DNA of 64,000 bases from Capnocytophaga sp. oral taxon 338 str. F0234. Its GTDB lineage: Bacteria; Bacteroidota; Bacteroidia; Flavobacteriales; Flavobacteriaceae. Each line of letters starts with the position of its first letter. Position 1 is the stretch's first letter. The DNA is taken from positions 80,848 through 144,847 of the forward strand of contig NZ_GL872413.1 in assembly GCF_000192225.1 (NCBI RefSeq), read 5' to 3'. The notes beneath the pieces are model-generated. The model worked only from the letters and a program-made list of their open reading frames with translations. It was not told the DNA's origin and did not search any database. Positions 19,838 to 28,206 of the stretch are shown here, piece after piece. The position numbers were made by a program, and so were the translations under genes.

Positions 19838-21514
19838 TTAACTAAGTCCTGTAATCACCCCTTGATCATCTATATCCATCCCTTCGGCAGCGGGAACACT
19901 CGGCAAACCTGGCATACGAACGGTATCTCCTAAGATTGGAATAAGAAAGCCTGCACCGGAGGCAAACTCAAATTCACGAACGGTTATTTCAAAGTCCGTA
20001 GGACGTGCAAGCTTCTTCTCATCATCGCTGAGTGATTTAGGGGTCTTTACCATACAAATAGGTAGTTTGTCAAAACCTAATTTGCGGATTTGCTTAAGTT
20101 GACTCAGGGCTTTAGTACTATAATTCACTCCTTTTGCTCCATATATATGAGTAGCTATAGTTTTTATTTTTTCCTCCACTGGAGTGGCATGATCATATAA
20201 AGGCGTAAAGTGACTCTCATTACTTTCAGCTATATCCACTACAGCATGAGCAAGTTCCTCAGTGCCTTTTCCTCCTTCACTAAAACCCCGGCTAACAACT
20301 GCCTTCACACCTCTTTCCTTACAAAAAGCTTGGATATAAGTAATTTCCTCCTGACTATCATGAGGAAAGTAGTTAATAGCTACCACCGCCTTAAGCCCAA
20401 AAAGCTGTATATTCTCTATATGTTTTTCTAAGTTAGTAATACCTCTTTTTACACATTCCAAATCAGGAGTATTATATTCCTCCTTCTTAGCTCCACCGTG
20501 GTGGCGCAATGCCCGTATGGTTGCTACAATAACCACTGCATTGGGGGCGAGGCCTGCGGAAGTACACTTAATATTAAGGAACTTCTCTGCTCCAAGATCT
20601 GCCCCAAAACCGGCTTCAGTGACTACATATTCTCCTAAGGAAAGTCCCATTTTGGTTGCTAATACCGTATTAGTACCTTGAGCAATGCTAGCAAAAGGTC
20701 CTCCATGTAAGATAGCTGGATTATTCTCAAGAGTCTGTACTAAGTTTGGCTTGATAGCTTCTTTGAGCAGCAATGCCATCGCCCCTACTACCTTGAGGTC
20801 ACGAGCAAAAACAGGGGAACCATCGTACTTTTTCCCTACATAGATGTTGCCTATACGGCGCTTAAGATCAGAAAAATTCTCTGCTAAGCACAGAATAGCC
20901 ATAATTTCAGAAGCAGGGGTAATATTGAATCCATCTTCACGAGGAATACCATGAGTAACCCCTCCCAAACCTACTACAATATGCCGCAAAGCACGATCAT
21001 TCATATCCATCACTCGCTTCCATACCACTGTACGAGGGTCTATCCCTATGGAATGTGTCTTACTCTGTAAGTTGTTATCAATTACCGCAGCTAAGAGATT
21101 ATTAGCGCGTTCAATAGCTGAAAAATCTCCTGTAAAATGTAAGTTGATATCCTCCATAGGCACTACCTGAGAATAACCTCCACCAGCAGCTCCCCCTTTG
21201 ATACCAAACACAGGTCCTAAAGAAGGTTCCCTTAACACAGCAATAGCTTTCTTGCCTATTCTGTTCAGTCCTTCGGTGAGTCCTATACTCACAGTTGTTT
21301 TACCTTCCCCAGCAGGAGTAGGAGTAATCGCTGTAACGAGCACCAACTTGTGTTGGGCTATCTTCTTTGGATCTATTAGGTGCAAGGGTAGCTTCGCCTT
21401 ATACTTTCCATAAGGGTCTATATCATCCTCTGATATATTTAGTTTCTTAGCTATCTCTTTGATAGACAACATATTCGAATGCTGTGCTATTTCAAGGTCG
21501 GTTGGAAAACTCAT
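19838..21514 (-). CDS. fhs: Formate-tetrahydrofolate ligase
   Basis: 558 residues, full length. It makes 10-formyl-THF from formate, THF and ATP for one-carbon metabolism. The nucleotide-binding loop TPTPAGEGKTT is at about 64-74, followed by the family signatures LREPSLGPVFGIKGGAAGGGYSQ (about 95-117) and the conserved VATIRALRHHGG. Promoter at 21534. The LytTR gene follows after 2 bp, so the regulator is expressed with a housekeeping enzyme. Confidence 0.97.
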   Translation of the reverse strand: MSFPTDLEIAQHSNMLSIKEIAKKLNISEDDIDPYGKYKAKLPLHLIDPKKIAQHKLVLVTAITPTPAGEGKTTVSIGLTEGLNRIGKKAIAVLREPSLGPVFGIKGGAAGGGYSQVVPMEDINLHFTGDFSAIERANNLLAAVIDNNLQSKTHSIGIDPRTVVWKRVMDMNDRALRHIVVGLGGVTHGIPREDGFNITPASEIMAILCLAENFSDLKRRIGNIYVGKKYDGSPVFARDLKVVGAMALLLKEAIKPNLVQTLENNPAILHGGPFASIAQGTNTVLATKMGLSLGEYVVTEAGFGADLGAEKFLNIKCTSAGLAPNAVVIVATIRALRHHGGAKKEEYNTPDLECVKRGITNLEKHIENIQLFGLKAVVAINYFPHDSQEEITYIQAFCKERGVKAVVSRGFSEGGKGTEELAHAVVDIAESNESHFTPLYDHATPVEEKIKTIATHIYGAKGVNYSTKALSQLKQIRKLGFDKLPICMVKTPKSLSDDEKKLARPTDFEITVREFEFASGAGFLIPILGDTVRMPGLPSVPAAEGMDIDDQGVITGLS

Positions 21515-21533
21515 AAAAATAAAATTGAAAGGA

Positions 21534-21541
21534 CAAAAATA
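21534..21541 (-). promoter_or_regulatory. -7 element TATTTTTG before fhs
   Basis: CAAAAATA on the plus strand reads TATTTTTG on the minus strand, 19 bp before the fhs ATG. Confidence 0.65.
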
Positions 21542-21716
21542 CGAAATTTAATGACAAATAACAAATTTAACACCTACAAATTAGATTAACAAAAGGTAAT
21601 TTTTTCTTTTGGGACTATCTGAACTTTGTTATTCTTTAGGATACGACAATATATGAGACAATTTGCCGATTTACCAAAGAGGTAATAAATCAAATAAAAA
21701 ATTAAAATTTCTGTTC

Positions 21717-21754
21717 TAACCATTTGGTTAATTCAAAAACTCGTTGTACCTTTG
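21717..21754 (+). promoter_or_regulatory. TetR promoter with palindromic operator
   Basis: The -7 element TACCTTTG is at 21747-21754. A palindrome TAACCATTTGGTTA (21717-21730; 6-bp arms, 2-bp centre) lies 16 bp upstream, over the expected -33 region. The same palindrome occurs at 22480-22493 before tolC, so it is most likely the operator of the TetR encoded next. Confidence 0.8.
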
Positions 21755-21776
21755 CCCTCGAAAATCAGAAGTAACG

Positions 21777-22391
21777 ATGAAGAAGACAAAAGATATAAGC
21801 ACCGAAGAACGCATCAAAGCCGCTGCCCGCAAAGTCTTTCATCAGAAAGGTTTTGCAGGTACACGTACTCGCGACATTGCCGAAGAAGCGGGTATCAACC
21901 ACGCGATGCTCAACTATTATTTCCGCAGTAAAGAAAAGCTCTTTGAAATGGTAATGATGGAAACAATGGCGCAATTCTTTAAAGGAGTAAACCTTATGCT
22001 GAATGACGAAAGTACCTCTCTCGATGAGAAAATAGACCTCATCGTCTCTAACTACGTCGATTTACTCCTCAAAGAACCCGAATTACCTACCTTTATACTC
22101 AATGAGGTGCGTCCTAACCCGCAAGCATTTGTAGAGCAAAACCCTATTAAAGAGGCACTTACTCACTCTGTGCTCACCCGTCAATATGCCGAAGCCGTAG
22201 CTCGTGGCGAAATCACAGAGCCTAACCTAATGCAAGCTATCCTAAACGTCATCGGGTTGGTGATATTTCCTTTCATTGCAAAACCTATCCTAACCTCAAT
22301 TGTCAACATACCCGAAGAACAGTACAAAGCCCTAATGCTCCAGCGTAAAACCCTTATCCCCCAATGGATTAAAGCAATACTATGGAAATAA
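21777..22391 (+). CDS. TetR family repressor of the exporter operon
   Basis: 204 residues from ATG 21777; a longer frame back to a TTG at 21744 would overlap the promoter. The N-terminal helix-turn-helix is typical: ERIKAAARKVFHQKG then GTRTRDIAEEAGINHAMLNYYF and SKEKLFEMV. The C-terminal ligand domain is unassigned and helical. It is followed by tolC and hlyD, like CecR (YbiH) before ybhGFSR in E. coli, with tolC added. Its operator is found before itself and before tolC, so autorepression and control of the pump are likely. GC is higher than in neighbouring core genes. Confidence 0.9.
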   Translation: MKKTKDISTEERIKAAARKVFHQKGFAGTRTRDIAEEAGINHAMLNYYFRSKEKLFEMVMMETMAQFFKGVNLMLNDESTSLDEKIDLIVSNYVDLLLKEPELPTFILNEVRPNPQAFVEQNPIKEALTHSVLTRQYAEAVARGEITEPNLMQAILNVIGLVIFPFIAKPILTSIVNIPEEQYKALMLQRKTLIPQWIKAILWK

Positions 22392-22479
22392 TAATACGAT
22401 TTCTCTTAAACAATTGTCTTTGCGGATTGTCCCCCTTCGGAGGAACGGAGGCTAAATAACATTTTTTTTATCTATACCC

Positions 22480-22493
22480 TAACCAAATGGTTA
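22480..22493 (+). promoter_or_regulatory. Second TetR operator, upstream of tolC
   Basis: TAACCAAATGGTTA has the same 6-bp arms as the palindrome at 21717 with the central TT replaced by AA, that is, the identical site on the other strand. It lies 117 bp before the tolC start. No clear -7 element was found between them. Confidence 0.78.
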
Positions 22494-22565
22494 AACTAAT
22501 TTATTAACACTATAATACCCCTAAAAGCCTTAATTCATCAGTCTTTTACTCTGTTTTATGGCTTG

Positions 22566-22588
22566 CCCCCTCTCCGAAAGAGAGGGGG
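22566..22588. repeat. REP-like palindrome
   Basis: A perfect 9-bp stem CCCCCTCTC / GAGAGGGGG with loop CGAAA, followed by GGGGGTGAGG. It sits 22 bp before tolC. It belongs with the related palindrome at 34304 and resembles the widespread CCCTCTCC...GGAGAGGG REP-type sequence. It could also affect tolC translation. Confidence 0.7.
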
Positions 22589-22610
22589 AACGGGGGTGAG
22601 GATTGCCACT

Positions 22611-23903
22611 ATGAAACACCTTATCCTAACACTCACCGCATCTATAGCCCTCACTCTCACCGCGCAAGCGCAGGCTATCCTTTCTTTGGAGGACTGCTAT
22701 CGTCTTACTCGTGAGAACTACCCTACCGTCAAAAAGCTCGATTTGGTAGCCAAAACCGAAGGCTATACCCTTGCCAATGCCAATCGTGCTTACCTCCCAC
22801 AGGTCTCTATCCTAGGGCAAGCCACTTACCAGTCGGAAGTAACCGACCTCTCTAAAACCATTGTAGGGGCACTCCCTCTGCCTCCTAACGTCTCTTTGCC
22901 TACTATCGACAAGGAGCAATACAAGGTCGTGGGCGAGGTAAGCCAACTCCTCTACGGGGGTGGTGCGATTCACAGTCAGAAGGCAGTCGCCAAAGCTCAA
23001 AGTGCTGTCCAAATGCAAGCCGTCGAAACCCAATTGTACACCCTAAAACAACGTGTAAGCAACCTATATTTTGGGGTGCTCCTCATCGATGCCCAGTTAT
23101 CGCAAAACCGCCTTAATATCGAAACGCTTGAGTCACAACTTAAGAAGGCGGAAGTAGCCCTAAAAAACGGTACGACCCTCCCCAGTAATGTAGACGAGCT
23201 TAAAGCTGAAATCCTCCGTGTAAGAATGCAAACCACCGAGTACGAAGCCACCCAAGCTACCTATTTGCAAATGCTGTCTACTTTCATAGGCAAAGAGCTC
23301 ACCAACGCTTCCCAGCTCGCACAGCCTGCGCCTCAATCCCAGTCTCAAACCCTAAGTACCGAAATTTTTCGTCCTGAACTCAAAGGATTTCAGCTACAGG
23401 AATCGTTGCTTAAAGCGCAAGAAAAACAGCTCAGTAGCGAATATATACCTAAGCTCAGTGCGTTTTTTCAAGGCGGTTACGGGCGTCCCACACTCAATAT
23501 GCTCAGCAACCAAGCGGATTTCTACTACATCACAGGGCTTCGTTTGCAGTGGAATTTAAGTCCACTATACAACCTGTCGAGCAAGAAACATATCCTACAC
23601 CTGAACCGAGAAAGTCTCACAGCCGACCGCCAAGCCTTCTTACTCAACACAAAACTCGAACTCACTCAGCAGTCCGAGCAACTCAAAAAGCTACAAAAGC
23701 TGATAGAACAAGATGAAGCATCGGTAACTTTGCGCCACTCTGTCGCTAAATCTGCTGAAGTCCAGTTAGACAACGGGGTTATCACCACTCACGAATACTT
23801 GCAGAAAGTCAATGCTTGGCATCTTGCCCAGCAAACACTTATCCTGCACCAAATACAACTCCTCCAAGCTCAAGAAAATCATCAATTAATTATAGGAAAA
23901 TGA
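22611..23903 (+). CDS. TolC family outer-membrane efflux protein
   Basis: 430 residues from ATG 22611; an in-frame extension upstream runs through the REP-like palindrome and is not plausible. A signal peptide covers about 1-20 (ILTLTASIALTLTAQAQA). The rest has the two-fold repeat of long coiled-coil helices and short barrel strands of TolC channels: LSLEDCYRLTRENYPTVKK and, in the second half, QQSEQLKKLQKLIEQDE and LDNGVITTHEYLQKVNAW. It forms the outer-membrane duct. Its stop overlaps the hlyD start by ATGA, so translation is coupled. Confidence 0.92.
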   Translation: MKHLILTLTASIALTLTAQAQAILSLEDCYRLTRENYPTVKKLDLVAKTEGYTLANANRAYLPQVSILGQATYQSEVTDLSKTIVGALPLPPNVSLPTIDKEQYKVVGEVSQLLYGGGAIHSQKAVAKAQSAVQMQAVETQLYTLKQRVSNLYFGVLLIDAQLSQNRLNIETLESQLKKAEVALKNGTTLPSNVDELKAEILRVRMQTTEYEATQATYLQMLSTFIGKELTNASQLAQPAPQSQSQTLSTEIFRPELKGFQLQESLLKAQEKQLSSEYIPKLSAFFQGGYGRPTLNMLSNQADFYYITGLRLQWNLSPLYNLSSKKHILHLNRESLTADRQAFLLNTKLELTQQSEQLKKLQKLIEQDEASVTLRHSVAKSAEVQLDNGVITTHEYLQKVNAWHLAQQTLILHQIQLLQAQENHQLIIGK

Positions 23904-24832
23904 AAAAGATAGCACTTATTACCACATTGATAGCTTTAATAGCTTGCAATAATAAGAACAAATTCGACGCTTCTGGCAACTTCGAAGCTGACGAAGTCAT
24001 TGTTTCTGCCCAACAGACAGGGCAACTTATCGACTACGATGTAGAAGAAGGCAAAACTCTTACCGAAGGTCAAAAGGTCGGTCAGATAAACGTCGCCCTC
24101 CTCAAGATACAGAAAGAGCAGGTGGAAGCCACTATTGCCTCACTCAAAGAGAAAACCCAAAACCCTGCCGACCAGGTGGCACTCATTCGTAGCCAACTCG
24201 AAGTACAGCGTGCACAACTCGCCCAACAGGAACGTGAGCTTACGCGTACGCAGAACTTAGTACGTGGTGGGGCTGCCACACAAAAGCAATTGGACGACCT
24301 CTCCGCCCTCATCGACCAGCTTCGCAAGCAGATAGCCGTAACCGAAAACCAACTCAAAGTGAGTCTGACCAATATCAACACGCAGAACCGCAACGTGCTC
24401 AGCCAAGAAGCTCCTCTGCAAAAGAATGCCGAAGCCGTTCAAGAGCAAATTAATCAGGGTGAAATTATCAACCCCATTGCGGGCACTGTGCTTACTAACT
24501 ACGCCCTAAAAGGAGAAATGCAGACGTTTGGAAAACCACTCTATAAGATTGCTAATACCGACGTACTAACCCTCAAAGCCTACATCACCGGTGACCAACT
24601 ATCCCAAATCAAATTAGGACAGCAAGTTACCGTGCGCACCGATGCCGGAAAAGGCGCATACCGCACCTATCAAGGCGAAATTATCTGGATATCCCAAAAG
24701 AGCGAGTTCACCCCCAAAACGATTCAAACAAAATCTGAACGCGCCAACCTCGTATACGCCATCAAGATAAAGGTTAAAAACGACAGCTTTTTAAAGATAG
24801 GAATGTACGGTGAAGTGCTGTTCAATGATTAA
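23900..24832 (+). CDS. HlyD/YbhG-like periplasmic adaptor lipoprotein
   Basis: 310 residues from ATG 23900. The N terminus MKKIALITTLIALIACNN carries a lipobox (LIAC), so it is anchored by lipid to the inner or outer membrane. Then come a biotinyl-lipoyl half (FEADEVIVSAQQTGQLIDYDVEEGKTLTEGQKVGQIN), a coiled-coil hairpin with many Gln residues (about 80-195), the second lipoyl half (INPIAGTVLTNYALKGEM) and a beta-barrel domain (QVTVRTDAGKGAYRTYQG). It links an ABC permease to TolC. Oddly, no permease follows; the fitting ABC genes begin at 31423. Confidence 0.92.
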   Translation: MKKIALITTLIALIACNNKNKFDASGNFEADEVIVSAQQTGQLIDYDVEEGKTLTEGQKVGQINVALLKIQKEQVEATIASLKEKTQNPADQVALIRSQLEVQRAQLAQQERELTRTQNLVRGGAATQKQLDDLSALIDQLRKQIAVTENQLKVSLTNINTQNRNVLSQEAPLQKNAEAVQEQINQGEIINPIAGTVLTNYALKGEMQTFGKPLYKIANTDVLTLKAYITGDQLSQIKLGQQVTVRTDAGKGAYRTYQGEIIWISQKSEFTPKTIQTKSERANLVYAIKIKVKNDSFLKIGMYGEVLFND

Positions 24833-24951
24833 TTGGTAAAAGGTGTTATTTGTTGTCCTTAAAAGAGATATTTTATATCCGAAAAATGTCTTCTTGAGTA
24901 TTCAGTATTAAAAATCTTTTGTAAAAGCATACAGTATTCGCAAAAAATCCC

Positions 24952-24959
24952 TACATTTG
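24952..24959 (+). promoter_or_regulatory. -7 element TACATTTG
   Basis: A perfect TAnnTTTG match 26 bp before the 167-residue gene. It shows that this gene starts a new transcript after hlyD. Confidence 0.75.
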
Positions 24960-24985
24960 TCCTATAATTTTTAATTTTTGAAGTT

Positions 24986-25489
24986 ATGCCGAAGAATTTG
25001 ATTAGTATGGAGGTTCCTGCTGAGACCCTCACTAAGCTTCAAGAGAAGCTAAAAGAACTTCGCGAGCTATTGGCTCCGTATTTGGTTACCCTTACGTTGG
25101 AAGACCGCAAGAGCCTGCCTAAGATGAGCGACAAAACATTGGCATTTGTTTCCAAAACGGCAGAGTATGTGAAATCTAATCCTAAACTTATCCCCCCGAT
25201 GATGGAAGCTGAAGAATTAGGTAAGGATTTCACCCTCAACCAATCGTTACAACCTGTGTACAACAGCCTCAAGCAGTTGGTCGACAACCTGTCGGACACA
25301 CTGATGCTCTCGGGACACGAGGCTTATGCACAGGCGTTGCTCTACTATGCGAGTGTTAAAATGGCTGCCAAACTCGGTGACCAAGATGCCAAATCCATTC
25401 AGGAAGATTTGGGCAAACGGTTCGCACTACAAGGCAGACGCTCCAAAGGCACTGACCCTGCCTCTAATGAGCCTACACCCACTCCGTAG
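24986..25489 (+). CDS. Unrecognised helical protein
   Basis: 167 residues, almost entirely alpha-helical by composition, with no signal or membrane segment. A leucine/lysine-rich start (TLTKLQEKLKELRELLAPYL) suggests a coiled coil, and the C-terminal 20 residues are a disordered Pro/Thr tail. GC and codon use resemble tolC-hlyD rather than the AT-rich pair that follows. It has its own promoter and a strong terminator at 25503, so it is monocistronic. Function unknown; small proteins of this kind are common and uncharacterised in Bacteroidota. Confidence 0.75.
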   Translation: MPKNLISMEVPAETLTKLQEKLKELRELLAPYLVTLTLEDRKSLPKMSDKTLAFVSKTAEYVKSNPKLIPPMMEAEELGKDFTLNQSLQPVYNSLKQLVDNLSDTLMLSGHEAYAQALLYYASVKMAAKLGDQDAKSIQEDLGKRFALQGRRSKGTDPASNEPTPTP

Positions 25490-25502
25490 GCAACTGACAG
25501 AT

Positions 25503-25545
25503 GTGAGCTATAAACTCAGTTTAGTTAGTTTATAGCTCACTTTTT
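25503..25545 (+). terminator. Strong Rho-independent terminator
   Basis: A perfect 14-bp stem GTGAGCTATAAACT / AGTTTATAGCTCAC (25503-25516 and 25527-25540) followed by five T. Confidence 0.93.
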
Positions 25546-25610
25546 GGATACAAAAATAGCACAAAATATAATCCAAAGTTAATTAATAAAAATTATAAAA
25601 TATTTAGATT

Positions 25611-26435
25611 ATGGGAATTTTAAAAATTGAAAAAGAAAATAGAGAGGATTCATACAAAGTATACATTACAGATAGCACAGAAAAATTAGTGGCTACTCTT
25701 TATTTAAAAAATGAGAAAGGGGAAGTAATACAAACAGCTACTGCTTCTCTTAATATTAAACATAAAGGAGTAGCTATTTATATTGCATTTCCAGATTATA
25801 AAGCAGACCCTGAGCTAGAAGTAAAAATTCCTTATTTTAAAAAGAAAATAAAAGCACCTAAAATACCTTCTGGGCACGCAGGAATTTTATTAATAACCAA
25901 TAGCGGAAAAACAGCCTATTATGAATTTGGAAGATATGCTCATTCTTGGGATAATACAAAAGGTTATGTCAGAAGAGTAGCTGTTCCTGATGTAAAATGG
26001 GATGGAAATGGAATAATAGATGTGAATGAATTAAATAAAGTATTCAAAATTCTTTCTAAAAAATCAGGACAAAATGGAAATATAAAAGGAGCTTATATTG
26101 AAACTAATTATATTAACAGAATGTTATCCTATGCTGAAAGAAAGCATATAGAAAGTGTCCCTGATAATATAAATGACCCTACTAAACATAAACAACATTC
26201 CAAAGGTTATGAGAATTTAGAAGGTGTAGAATACTCAGAAGATAGAGAGGAATATAGTTTTACAGCTAATAATTGTGGTACTTTTGCCTTAGAAGTAGTG
26301 AAAGCTGATGAGAATATTAGTGTTCCTTCATTAGTCATAAATACTTCTCCTAATAATATACAAGATGAATTAATAGAAGAAGGTCATAAAGATGTTTTTT
26401 ACAATTCAACAACAAATAAAACTACTATAAAATGA
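25611..26435 (+). CDS. Possible papain-fold (NlpC/P60-LRAT-like) toxin/effector
   Basis: 274 residues, very AT-rich. The N-terminal 75 residues form a beta-rich domain. Next is SGHAGILLITNSGKTAYYEFGRY (His89 and Glu105), and near the end NNCGTFALEVV (Cys222). A His followed much later by a Cys at a helix start is the order in circularly permuted NlpC/P60-LRAT papain-fold enzymes, which include peptidoglycan amidases, thioesterases and deamidases used as antibacterial effectors. The family assignment is from motif shape only. There is no Sec signal, as in type VI-delivered effectors, but no secretion genes are in the window. The next gene overlaps by 4 bp and encodes a membrane protein, a common immunity arrangement. 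Confidence 0.6.
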   Translation: MGILKIEKENREDSYKVYITDSTEKLVATLYLKNEKGEVIQTATASLNIKHKGVAIYIAFPDYKADPELEVKIPYFKKKIKAPKIPSGHAGILLITNSGKTAYYEFGRYAHSWDNTKGYVRRVAVPDVKWDGNGIIDVNELNKVFKILSKKSGQNGNIKGAYIETNYINRMLSYAERKHIESVPDNINDPTKHKQHSKGYENLEGVEYSEDREEYSFTANNCGTFALEVVKADENISVPSLVINTSPNNIQDELIEEGHKDVFYNSTTNKTTIK

Positions 26436-26764
26436 AAAGGAGGTTTCGATTATATTTTAGTATTTGGTGTTTATTATCGGTAGTTTTTGCTCCTATAATA
26501 ATAGGAACATATCTTTTTTATCAGGATTTTTACAACATAAATACCATAGAATTTATTTGTGGAATTATTTTTATCACTGCTTATGTATTATTCCCTTTGT
26601 TTTTTATATATCAAATATTCATCAGAGTAAAAAATAATGAGAAAACACTAGACTTTACTATTTCTATAATATCTATTGCAGTTATTCTTATTAGTATTTT
26701 ATTCTATATAGGCTTATATTGGTTAGTAGATAGAGCTATTAGTAATACTTATAGAAATATATAG
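26432..26764 (+). CDS. Small membrane protein, candidate immunity protein
   Basis: 110 residues with three membrane helices (about 8-28, 40-62 and 75-97), short charged loops and no known domain. Its ATG overlaps the stop of the papain-fold gene (ATGA), so the two are translationally coupled. The pair shares extreme AT content and stands between genes of much higher GC. A membrane immunity protein for a toxin that acts in the periplasm or at the membrane is an inference from this arrangement alone. Confidence 0.65.
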   Translation: MKRRFRLYFSIWCLLSVVFAPIIIGTYLFYQDFYNINTIEFICGIIFITAYVLFPLFFIYQIFIRVKNNEKTLDFTISIISIAVILISILFYIGLYWLVDRAISNTYRNI

Positions 26765-26901
26765 AAGTTTTAATATTATTTTAGAAGTCCAAAGGTCAAA
26801 TATCTGAGTCTGTAGGCAACAAAAGTTAGTTCAAAACAAACATCTATTAGTGAAAAGGTAACTAATGCAAGTTCATAGGTAATATCAGTCAGTAAAAAAC
26901 C

Positions 26902-26955
26902 AACACGAGTGAGTTCAAAAGTGAATTAGTTTAGTTCAGAGCTAACACGAGTGAG
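26902..26955. repeat. Degenerate intergenic repeats
   Basis: The 12-mer AACACGAGTGAG occurs at 26902-26913 and 26944-26955 (42-bp spacing). Around it, from 26790 on, are further words such as AGTTCA(A/G)A and TTAGTTCA. Similar words recur in the gaps at 28030-28110, 30287-30380 and 35470-35560. They look like remnants of a decayed REP-type or mobile repeat family. The 240-bp gap holds no gene. Confidence 0.5.
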
Positions 26956-27004
26956 CAGTCATCTTATTATTGGGATTGGAAAAACACATATTTATCAATA
27001 AATT

Positions 27005-27511
27005 ATGAACGAATTTATCAAAGCATTGCATTATGACAAAAAAGACCCACGCATACCGGAAGAATACGATTTTTTCGGTGCTTTGGTGGGCGAGTGGAAT
27101 ATCGAATGGGTAGACCATCTGGAAGCCGACGAACCCAGACGCGTAAAAGGTGAATGGATTTTCTCTTGGGTGTTGGAAGGTACGGCGATACAAGATGTTT
27201 TTATTGTCCCCTCACGCTCGGAGCGTTTGCAAAACAAACAGCCCGATGCCGAGTACGGCACCACGCTACGTATATTCAACCCCCGAAGCTCGACGTGGGA
27301 TATTTTCTACGGTTGCAGGGGCGAGGCTATCCGTCTGACAGCTCGCAGGGCAGACGATGAGATTATTCTGACAGAAAATACTACCGAAGAGATGAGATAT
27401 GTATTCTCCGAGATAACATCTACTTCCTTCAAATGGCGAAAAGAGCTCAAAAACGCATCGGGTAAATGGTACGTGATTGCCAAAGTAATGGCACAGAGAA
27501 CAAAAGAGTAA
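27005..27511 (+). CDS. DUF1579-like lipocalin-fold protein
   Basis: 168 residues without signal peptide. The pattern LVGEWNIEW near residue 28, then GEWIFSWVLEGTAIQDVFIVP, GTTLRIFNPRSSTWDIFYGC and a C-terminal FKWRKELKNASGKWYVIAKVMAQR is typical of small DUF1579-type beta-barrel (lipocalin-like) proteins, whose ligands are unknown. GC is higher than in the toxin-like pair just upstream. A small membrane protein gene of similar composition follows after 94 bp. Confidence 0.75.
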   Translation: MNEFIKALHYDKKDPRIPEEYDFFGALVGEWNIEWVDHLEADEPRRVKGEWIFSWVLEGTAIQDVFIVPSRSERLQNKQPDAEYGTTLRIFNPRSSTWDIFYGCRGEAIRLTARRADDEIILTENTTEEMRYVFSEITSTSFKWRKELKNASGKWYVIAKVMAQRTKE

Positions 27512-27605
27512 TTTAAAACTTTGGTCGGAATTCTATACCCCGATATAAGTTCCAAAATAAAACAAATGATTTTAGAAATTAAATTAGTAACAATTATAAA
27601 AAAAT

Positions 27606-28004
27606 ATGATACGTAATTATTTTTACCTTGTAGTGGGAGTATTTTGCTTACTCTCTGCCGTTACTCACGAGATAAACGGCTTTGCAACTGTTTTCCCTGC
27701 CTTGTCAAACACAAATATTGATGCTGAAAGTAGGGTAACATTCAATTATCTTTGGCATATCATAGCCACCGAAAACGTAGTAATGGGTATCGCTTTAGTG
27801 TTGATGGCACTGCGCAAGAACGACAATGCAGGCAAGTTTATAGCTCTCTTTGTAATGGCTTTACTAGTGGTGCGTTGGGCAAGTATCGCTTTTAGTACCT
27901 TAACTGCCAATTGGGCTAACTTTACCAAAATACTTCCTGAAAGTGCTATAATGTGGGCGCTTATACTTCTATTGTGGTTAGGTGCAAGAAAAAAAGAACA
28001 ATAA
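27606..28004 (+). CDS. Small four-helix membrane protein, unknown
   Basis: 132 residues with four predicted membrane helices (about 4-24, 48-68, 74-95, 110-128) and a short Lys-rich C terminus (ARKKEQ). No motif points to a function. It follows the DUF1579-like gene in the same direction and may be co-transcribed with it. Confidence 0.75.
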   Translation: MIRNYFYLVVGVFCLLSAVTHEINGFATVFPALSNTNIDAESRVTFNYLWHIIATENVVMGIALVLMALRKNDNAGKFIALFVMALLVVRWASIAFSTLTANWANFTKILPESAIMWALILLLWLGARKKEQ

Positions 28005-28206
28005 AAAAGACAAAAATATGAACATCAGAGCCATCACTCCCATATAAGTTCGGAGGTTAAATATTGGAGCTCATAGGTTGAATTTCGAAGCTAACTTCTC
28101 TCACATTTAATGCTAATTATTTTAGACGATGAATAGAATTAATTATCTACTCGAGAAGAATTCAATCTCTTACTCTGTCACAATCATAATTAAAATATCA
28201 AGCAAT

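Noticed and set aside
22563-22610. N-terminal extension of TolC
   Set aside because: It is encoded by a REP-like palindrome, and a clean signal peptide begins at ATG 22611.
24897-24941. AGTATTC words before the 167-residue gene, one being AGTATTCGC (8 of 9 to the LytTR-type half-site)
   Set aside because: Opposite orientation to its promoter, at a different distance from the -7 element, and without a properly spaced partner.
28129-28206. Upstream start for the secreted protein at 28207
   Set aside because: It would place 26 polar residues before a typical signal peptide.
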